Below are positions 59,218 to 64,000 of a DNA stretch of 64,000 nucleotides, in pieces. Source of the DNA: Asaia sp003994335 (GTDB taxonomy: Bacteria; Pseudomonadota; Alphaproteobacteria; Acetobacterales; Acetobacteraceae). The position numbers were made by a program, and so were the translations under genes. A model generated the notes under the pieces. That model did not search any database. It saw only the letters and a program-made list of their open reading frames with translations, and was not told the DNA's origin. The stretch covers positions 124,001 to 188,000 of the forward strand of contig NZ_JBBCOR010000004.1 of NCBI RefSeq assembly GCF_037151175.1, written 5' to 3'. Within the stretch, counting starts at the first letter, position 1, and every line of letters begins with the position of its first letter.

Positions 59218-60122
59218 GTACTCAGCCTCCCGGCAAGAACCAGCAGAATGGCCGCACCGCTCAGGACCAGGGCCAGACGCCCCGAGGGCAGCGGGCGTAT
59301 GGCGCGCCAGGCAGCGGCGAGACAGACCAGCAGAGTGAGCTTAAGCGGAGCCGCGACGCACCAGAGCAGGGCGAGATGCCCGATGGTGGCATTGCTCGTG
59401 GCCAGGGAATCCGGCCAGACCAGATCGGCGACCAGAAGATACCAGCAACAGACAGAGAGATCGTGGCGGTAGCGCATCAGGCTGCGATGGCGCCCCTGCG
59501 CCCCTGCAATCAGGTCCTCGTTCCAGGATTGGGACAGGAAGCGCCGATTGAGGATGAGCAGGATCGCAGCCGCCATGAAGACGAGACCGCCCATCAGGGC
59601 CGGGGCGGGCTGCAGCAGGCGTTGTTGCAGCAGACCCAGAAGCGTCCCCGCGCCGGGAAGCCCGACCGTGATCAATGTTCCTGTGAGTGCGAGCAGAGGC
59701 ACCAGAAACATAAGATCGTGCCCCAGCCTCCCGAGGGCAGCCCTAAGACGCAGGGCGATCATGGGGGTCGGGGCAGCGTTGACAGTCTGAGCCCAAAGAC
59801 AGCCCGATGCCAGGATCAGCAGGACACCGCAGGCGAGAGGCTCGGACAAAAAGCCGAAGAGCAGCCTCGTGCTGGCCAGGGGGATGCCTGTCATGGCGAG
59901 AAGAACCGAGCACAGGCTCAGTCGGCTCAGGGCTGGAATAGCCCCTCTCTTGCGCCAGCCTGCACGTATCTGTCGCCAGCGCCATCCGGGCAGGACACCG
60001 CTGCGGCCAGCCAGAAGATTACCGGTCAGGCATTCCAGATCGGTCAGGAAGGGCGCCAGAAGCGCGATCGTGACCATCTGGGCGACGGTGATGAGCAGAG
60101 CCAGAAGAAACGCAGCGATCAT
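59214..60122 (-). CDS. NuoH/HyfC-like membrane subunit
   Basis: Membrane protein of 302 aa of the NuoH/HyfC family, which forms the link between the membrane arm and the peripheral arm in complex I-like enzymes. About eight helices are visible. The loop LAGRSGVLPGWRWRQIRAGW, followed by KRGAIP, matches the HyfC loop with conserved glycine and proline around the RxGP segment; a later helix has FLSQSWNEDLIAGAQG, with the acidic residues that line the quinone/proton path in NuoH. It overlaps both neighbours by 4 bases. A divergent member; assignment by motif order and position. Confidence 0.72.
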   Translation of the reverse strand: MIAAFLLALLITVAQMVTIALLAPFLTDLECLTGNLLAGRSGVLPGWRWRQIRAGWRKRGAIPALSRLSLCSVLLAMTGIPLASTRLLFGFLSEPLACGVLLILASGCLWAQTVNAAPTPMIALRLRAALGRLGHDLMFLVPLLALTGTLITVGLPGAGTLLGLLQQRLLQPAPALMGGLVFMAAAILLILNRRFLSQSWNEDLIAGAQGRHRSLMRYRHDLSVCCWYLLVADLVWPDSLATSNATIGHLALLWCVAAPLKLTLLVCLAAAWRAIRPLPSGRLALVLSGAAILLVLAGRLST

Positions 60123-61534
60123 GCCGTCCAGCCCAGCCAGGCGAGGGCAACCGCCAGTACTGCCAGCCAGAGCGGGAGTGCTTGCCGGATGAGTGGGGTC
60201 TCAAATGCGCGGGTCGATCGCCCGTTCATCTGCCCCATGTCCCTCGCGCCGTGCAAAAACGTCACGAGCGCACCAAAACGCTGCCTCCCGGTTACGATGA
60301 AACGCTTGATCGTCCACGGCAGGCGCAGCCGGAATTCCGGAATCGGCCAGGGCGGGATGCCTGTACGAGTGGGCAGGAGGGGCCCGATCAGGAGAGGCGC
60401 GACGAGGGCTGGAATCAGGAAAATCAGCGCAGGATACCAGAAGGCGCCATCGCCCCCGGCAAGCGACCAGAGCGGCCAGCCACGCCAGGTATCGCCGCTG
60501 CTGCCCGCCATCACGAGCAGGGCCTTGTGCACGAGACCGAGAAACAGACCGGGACAGATCGAGAGGACCAGCCCGAGCGTGACCGGAGCAAGAGATGTCT
60601 GGCTCAGAGAGGGTGGAGAGCGCGCAGCCTGCTGCCATGCGGCGAGCCAGCTTCGGATCATGAGCACGCCGATCACGAGGCTCAGCATGACTCCGCCAGC
60701 GGTCCAGGCAGGAGAGAGACCACAAAGCGCATCAATAACGTGAAGGGCCAGCCAGAAGGGCAGGAACCCGGCAAGTGGAGGCAGGGGCGTCCGGAAAAGG
60801 AAGCCGGTTTTCCCGAGCCCCGTCAGAGCCAGTGCGAGGATCGTTGCTTCTGCGCCCGCCATGGCCGTGTCAGGCAGATTACCGATCCGGGCGCACATGG
60901 TCAGCCCGAGCAGGAGCAGCGGAAAGCCTGCGAGTCCCTTGCCGACTGGCATTGTCAGGCAGAGCCCGCCTCCCAAGAGGATCAGGCAGAGTGGCCAGAA
61001 CAGGGAGGTCGTGTCGAGAAGGGTAGGCACGAGAAGCGCATAGGCCAGAAGCGGGAGCTCGGCGAAAGCCGGCAGCAAGCCGAGTCCAGCCAACGGTGCC
61101 AGAAACGCCAGGGCGGGGACGAATGGAAGCAGGGCAAGGAGACAGGAGGCCGGCGCCAGCAAGCCCAGCCGCCAGGCTGAGTGGGGCGGCGCCACGTCTG
61201 CATCCGGTATCTGTCTGTGTGTCTGCGCGAGACAGGGCAGAAAGCAAAGCAGGGCGAGCGTCGTGCTATCGCAAAGCAGGCCAAGCCCGCCCAAGGCCTC
61301 TGTCAGGGCATTCTGTCTCGCGGCGTGAGGGATGCGCGACACCGTCCAGAGCAGCAGCCAGCAGGCATTGAGCGGGTCGAGCGTCAGGGCGGAAAGATTG
61401 GCTTCATGCGGACTGAGCGCGCCACAGAGCGCTGCAATTGCTTGCAGGCCAAGAACGACGCCGCGCAACACTGCCGCTGTCGGTCCCTTCAAAGGTGCCG
61501 ATACCAGGCGCACGACCAGGCAGATCAGCAACAA
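60119..61534 (-). CDS. Antiporter-like membrane subunit, HyfB/NuoL-like, first gene of the operon
   Basis: Membrane protein of about 471 aa, with about 14 helices, in the first position of the operon, where HyfB lies. E. coli HyfB is about 672 aa. GLGKTGFLFRTPLPPLAGFL carries the PPLxGF turn and a lysine in the right place for the antiporter-like family. The last 70 residues form a soluble end with a final helix. No ATG opens this frame; TTG at 61534 and CTG codons upstream are possible, and a nearby ATG (61574-61572) is out of frame by one, so a non-ATG start or a frameshift/sequencing error must be considered. The stop overlaps the NuoH-like ATG. Confidence 0.65.
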   Translation of the reverse strand: MLLICLVVRLVSAPLKGPTAAVLRGVVLGLQAIAALCGALSPHEANLSALTLDPLNACWLLLWTVSRIPHAARQNALTEALGGLGLLCDSTTLALLCFLPCLAQTHRQIPDADVAPPHSAWRLGLLAPASCLLALLPFVPALAFLAPLAGLGLLPAFAELPLLAYALLVPTLLDTTSLFWPLCLILLGGGLCLTMPVGKGLAGFPLLLLGLTMCARIGNLPDTAMAGAEATILALALTGLGKTGFLFRTPLPPLAGFLPFWLALHVIDALCGLSPAWTAGGVMLSLVIGVLMIRSWLAAWQQAARSPPSLSQTSLAPVTLGLVLSICPGLFLGLVHKALLVMAGSSGDTWRGWPLWSLAGGDGAFWYPALIFLIPALVAPLLIGPLLPTRTGIPPWPIPEFRLRLPWTIKRFIVTGRQRFGALVTFLHGARDMGQMNGRSTRAFETPLIRQALPLWLAVLAVALAWLGWTA

Positions 61535-61803
61535 GGCGAGGGCGAAAGCTGGAAACAGGGGAAAGTCCTGACATGGCCGGGGTGTTCAGGACCTGTCTTA
61601 ACGCAATTCCCGGTCGAGCCCAATTCCTGCGTGGGAAATCCGGGGATGCGAAGCTTCCTCCGGCGCGTCCCGTATCCGGCGCGGTGGGTGGAAGGCGCTT
61701 CGCTAAAACCAGTCGATCCAGTGCGCCAATAGGTCCTCGGAGGGTCCTGAGCGCCTCGCCGTCATTTCAGAGCGTCGGATCACGCGCTGTTCACCATGGC
61801 GCT

Positions 61804-62079
61804 TCAGAGCGGACCGTATTCCCCGGCGCGCTGCTGCGCGAGCGTCAGCAGATCATTGCTGCCATTGCCTGCGGCTTCGGGGTCGTAGAGCACGAATTCC
61901 AGTTCAGGCTCGATCTGCCTGAAGGCGAGAGTCATACCAAGACGCTCGCCAAGAAATGCCGTGAAACGCTCTATCTGGGTGCTGGGAAGGCTCGAAACCC
62001 AGACCCGGCGCTCACGCTCCAGATCACGGGAAATCTGGGGGTGTGCCACGAGATAGGTCTCAAATTCTGCTTTCGTCAT
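61804..62079 (-). CDS. Small unknown protein upstream of the hydrogenase-4-like operon
   Basis: Protein of 91 aa, not recognised. It is soluble and charged (MTKAEFETYLVAHPQISRDL, WVSSLPSTQIERFTAFLGER) with no signal or helix bundle signature I can name. The ATG at 62079 has GGAG 8 nt upstream, which supports a real gene. It is on the same strand as the hydrogenase-4-like operon but about 270 bases before it, so a shared transcript is possible but not shown. The 195 bases between it and the aldo/keto reductase hold nothing clear. Confidence 0.6.
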   Translation of the reverse strand: MTKAEFETYLVAHPQISRDLERERRVWVSSLPSTQIERFTAFLGERLGMTLAFRQIEPELEFVLYDPEAAGNGSNDLLTLAQQRAGEYGPL

Positions 62080-62274
62080 CCCGTTTCTCCGCCGGAGATT
62101 GTTTTATGTCAGGATTATCGCGCGGGGAATGTGCGTTATCCAAGTAAACAATTCTATGACTTCAAGCATTGCAGGCTATTCTACTGGTATGAAACGTAGG
62201 CAAGGAGCGATCGGAACGCATCTCGCACCTGGATTGCGTCTGCCAGTCCAGGTTGCCTGCGTCATTCTGTGGTG

Positions 62275-63120
62275 TCAGATCATTTCGAGAGGCCTCTTTT
62301 CATCAGGTGGTGTGAAATGCGCGTCCAGCTGGGCCAGATCCTCTGACGTCAACTCTATGGACAGCGCCGCTATGTTTTCACGCAGATGGCGGCGTGAGCC
62401 TGCCTTGGGGATAGAGAGAAGGTTCGGATGCCTGATCGTCCAGGCAAGGGCGATCTGGGCCGGTGTGGCAGGGCCGTTTTTCGTCTCATGGGCGCGGGCT
62501 ATGGTGGCAAGTACGGGCTCGTGCAACAGGGCGCCCCCCTGACCCAGGGGCGAGTAGGCCATCGAAACGATCTGCGCCTGCCGGTCGCGCGCCAGCAGGT
62601 CATGATCCACGCCGCGCGCTTCGAGATTGTACAGAATCTGGTTTGCGGCACAGTCCTCGTTGAGGCTGTCCAGCTCCTCCATATCTTCCGTGTCGAAATT
62701 CGAGACCCCCCAGTGTCGGATCAATCCCTGATCCTGCAGATGAACGAGCGCATCCAGCGTTTCCTCAAGCGGTACGCCACCACGCCAGTGCAGCAGATAG
62801 AGATCGAGATGATCGGTTCCCAGCCTTTCGAGCGAGGCCGTGCAACTGCTGAGCGTTCCCTCATAGGTGGCATTGGAGGGCAGAACCTTGGAGACGAGAA
62901 AGACCTGATCCCGCCTGCCGCGTATGGCCTCTCCTACCAGCCGCTCAGACCGGCCACCGCCATACATCTCCGCTGTGTCGATCACGCTGAGCCCCAGATC
63001 GAGCCCCTCCTGCAGGCTGGCGATCTCCTCAGCGCGCGAGGCCACCGAGTCGCCTATGTTCCAGCTGCCCATTCCCAGTGCTGGAACCGAGAGGCCATCG
63101 CGAAAAACCACCTGTTTCAT
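62275..63120 (-). CDS. Aldo/keto reductase
   Basis: NADPH-dependent oxidoreductase of 281 aa (AKR superfamily TIM barrel). The catalytic tetrad is visible: Asp in SVIDTAEMYGGG with the Tyr of the same segment, Lys in FLVSKVLPS, and His in LYLLHWRGG. The cofactor segments SIPKAGSRRHLRENIAALS and ALAWTIRHPNLLSIPKA are as expected. Its substrate is not predictable; 2,5-diketo-D-gluconate reductase-like enzymes are common in acetic acid bacteria but cannot be claimed here. It is divergent from the bicupin gene. Confidence 0.92.
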   Translation of the reverse strand: MKQVVFRDGLSVPALGMGSWNIGDSVASRAEEIASLQEGLDLGLSVIDTAEMYGGGRSERLVGEAIRGRRDQVFLVSKVLPSNATYEGTLSSCTASLERLGTDHLDLYLLHWRGGVPLEETLDALVHLQDQGLIRHWGVSNFDTEDMEELDSLNEDCAANQILYNLEARGVDHDLLARDRQAQIVSMAYSPLGQGGALLHEPVLATIARAHETKNGPATPAQIALAWTIRHPNLLSIPKAGSRRHLRENIAALSIELTSEDLAQLDAHFTPPDEKRPLEMI

Positions 63121-63295
63121 GAAAACTTCCTTTTCATTCCAGGGATCGAAGCGCCAGATGAGGAAAGACGTTTGTTGACGTGCTTCAGCGACCGATCACG
63201 ACTCCGTGAATATTAGGCGTTTCTTTCCGGCCTGACGTTATCCTGCGCGCGGGGAATCATGGAGATCGCAGCCGAACCAGAAAAGGAGGCCAGCC

Positions 63296-64000
63296 ATGGC
63301 GTCTTTCGACCATCGCGTTATCCAGCGACTGTTCGGGCTGAACGGGTCGATGGCTGAACCGTCCAGCGAGGGACGGCCTGGTCCGTTCTGGGCGACGCGT
63401 TTTCGTGACAGAGCGCGCTGTCGCGTGCGGTCGCCAGGCGCAGGAACCGAGGGATGGGCGTGGTCTGAACGCGTTGCCCCTTATGGCGTGCCCGATGTCA
63501 GGGTCGAACATCATCATCTCGGTGCCGGTTCGGATGAGGGGGCTTCCCGCTGCAAGGCCAGAGGTTGGGGGATGGTGATCTCCGGTTCTGCCCGGCTCGA
63601 AATGGCGTATGGAAGCTTGGGTGATCACCGCCATGACATGCTCGAGGCGGGTGACGTCTGGAGCGTTCCCGCTGATGCAGAGGCATCTTTTCACGCCCAT
63701 GGTCCAAGCGGGGCGAGTCTCATAGCCTTCATAGGAGGTCGCGAAACCCAGGATAACGCGCTTGGCGAGCCCTGGGGACGTGAGGACAGCTATGGCCATA
63801 AGGGCGCGCTGCGCCATGGTCTGCTGTCCCAGGAGGCCGAACGGACGGGCTGGGGCAGCATCAGGGTGGTCGAGGCCGACGTCTTCAGCGATCCCGATGC
63901 GCTTTCTGCAGCCTTCGTTGAAATCATGCCGGATTGCCGGACGGATCTGCATTGGCATCTCAATACGGCGGTCTGGCAGATCTGCATTGAAGGCACTGGC
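63296..64000 (+). CDS. Bicupin protein (oxalate decarboxylase-like), cut by window edge
   Basis: Partial frame of 235 codons. The ATG at 63296 has AAGGAGG 6 nt upstream, a strong start. The first cupin domain (about 60-150) shows VISGSARLEMAYGSLGDHRH and LEAGDVWSVPADAEASFHAH, but the metal-site HWHxxxE pattern is not visible. The second cupin begins at the edge with LHWHLNTAVWQICIEGTG (H219, H221), the usual start of oxalate decarboxylase-type cupins. The order of domains fits OxdC-like bicupins, with the first cupin possibly non-metal binding. The rest of the protein lies outside the window. Confidence 0.75.
   Translation, partial: MASFDHRVIQRLFGLNGSMAEPSSEGRPGPFWATRFRDRARCRVRSPGAGTEGWAWSERVAPYGVPDVRVEHHHLGAGSDEGASRCKARGWGMVISGSARLEMAYGSLGDHRHDMLEAGDVWSVPADAEASFHAHGPSGASLIAFIGGRETQDNALGEPWGREDSYGHKGALRHGLLSQEAERTGWGSIRVVEADVFSDPDALSAAFVEIMPDCRTDLHWHLNTAVWQICIEGTG

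Noticed and set aside
58914..60743. 609-aa open frame on the plus strand opposite the hydrogenase-4-like operon
   Set aside because: Antisense to three overlapping membrane-protein genes, and its translation is Gln/Arg/Gly-rich with no domain; the membrane-helix pattern is on the minus strand.
56128..61534. A functional [NiFe] hydrogenase
   Set aside because: The four cysteines that hold the Ni-Fe site are replaced, and no Fe-S small subunit, ferredoxin subunit or maturation gene is present in the window.

Overview
This 64 kb window reads as a chromosomal segment of an acetic acid bacterium (family Acetobacteraceae, class Alphaproteobacteria). This is an inference from overall gene content, the high GC base composition and the style of the TonB-dependent receptors. 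Genus is not decided; Asaia/Gluconobacter-like is plausible. I saw no rRNA, tRNA, CRISPR array, prophage or intact insertion sequence. Both ends cut genes: gltX at the left edge and a bicupin gene at the right edge.

Layout. 1-8.1 kb: gltX, a GC-rich tandem repeat, a purine nucleoside permease-like protein, comEC, a CPA1 antiporter, an M23-like protein, a DUF1330 gene and nth. 8.2-15 kb: an ABC exporter, a LysE exporter, a PL7-like protein, rdgB-rph, a MOSC protein and hrcA. 15-18.4 kb: a convergent iron-storage pair, bfd (with a perfect Fur-type palindrome) and bfr, then a DbpA-like DEAD-box helicase. 18.6-26.5 kb: a FUSC efflux protein, a sugar isomerase, a methyltransferase, a shortened luciferase-like protein, and the dapF-mtaB-ftsY operon. 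26.9-37.7 kb: an envelope-rich accessory region with two TonB-dependent receptors, a TpsB-type secretion porin paired with an unknown secreted protein, a FixLJ-like two-component system and a small secreted protein. 37.8-40.1 kb: the glycolytic gap-pgk pair. 40.2-49.1 kb: a lipoprotein, a GINT1-N-like protein, divergent rtcB/rtcR, a double-thioredoxin protein and an azoR/MocR/AhpD-like cluster. 49.6-56.1 kb: a very large TonB-dependent receptor, SelO and a flippase. 56.1-61.5 kb: a five-gene, tightly overlapping operon related to hydrogenase-4 / complex I. 61.8-64 kb: a small unknown protein, an aldo/keto reductase and the partial bicupin.

The two most unusual items are these. (1) The hydrogenase-4-like operon has a large subunit in which all four Ni-Fe cysteine positions are replaced. 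It has shortened antiporter-like membrane subunits and no Fe-S small subunit or ferredoxin subunit next to it, so it cannot be a hydrogenase as seen here. (2) The RtcR regulator keeps its sensory and DNA-binding ends, but its AAA+ core has lost the Walker A lysine, the Walker B acidic pair, the GAFTGA loop and the arginine-finger region. This suggests sigma-54-independent control of the RNA ligase RtcB. Other points of interest are a TpsB porin without a TpsA, a receptor/two-component unit with an inverted-repeat operator candidate, and a Gly-Ser hexanucleotide repeat at the start of the kinase.
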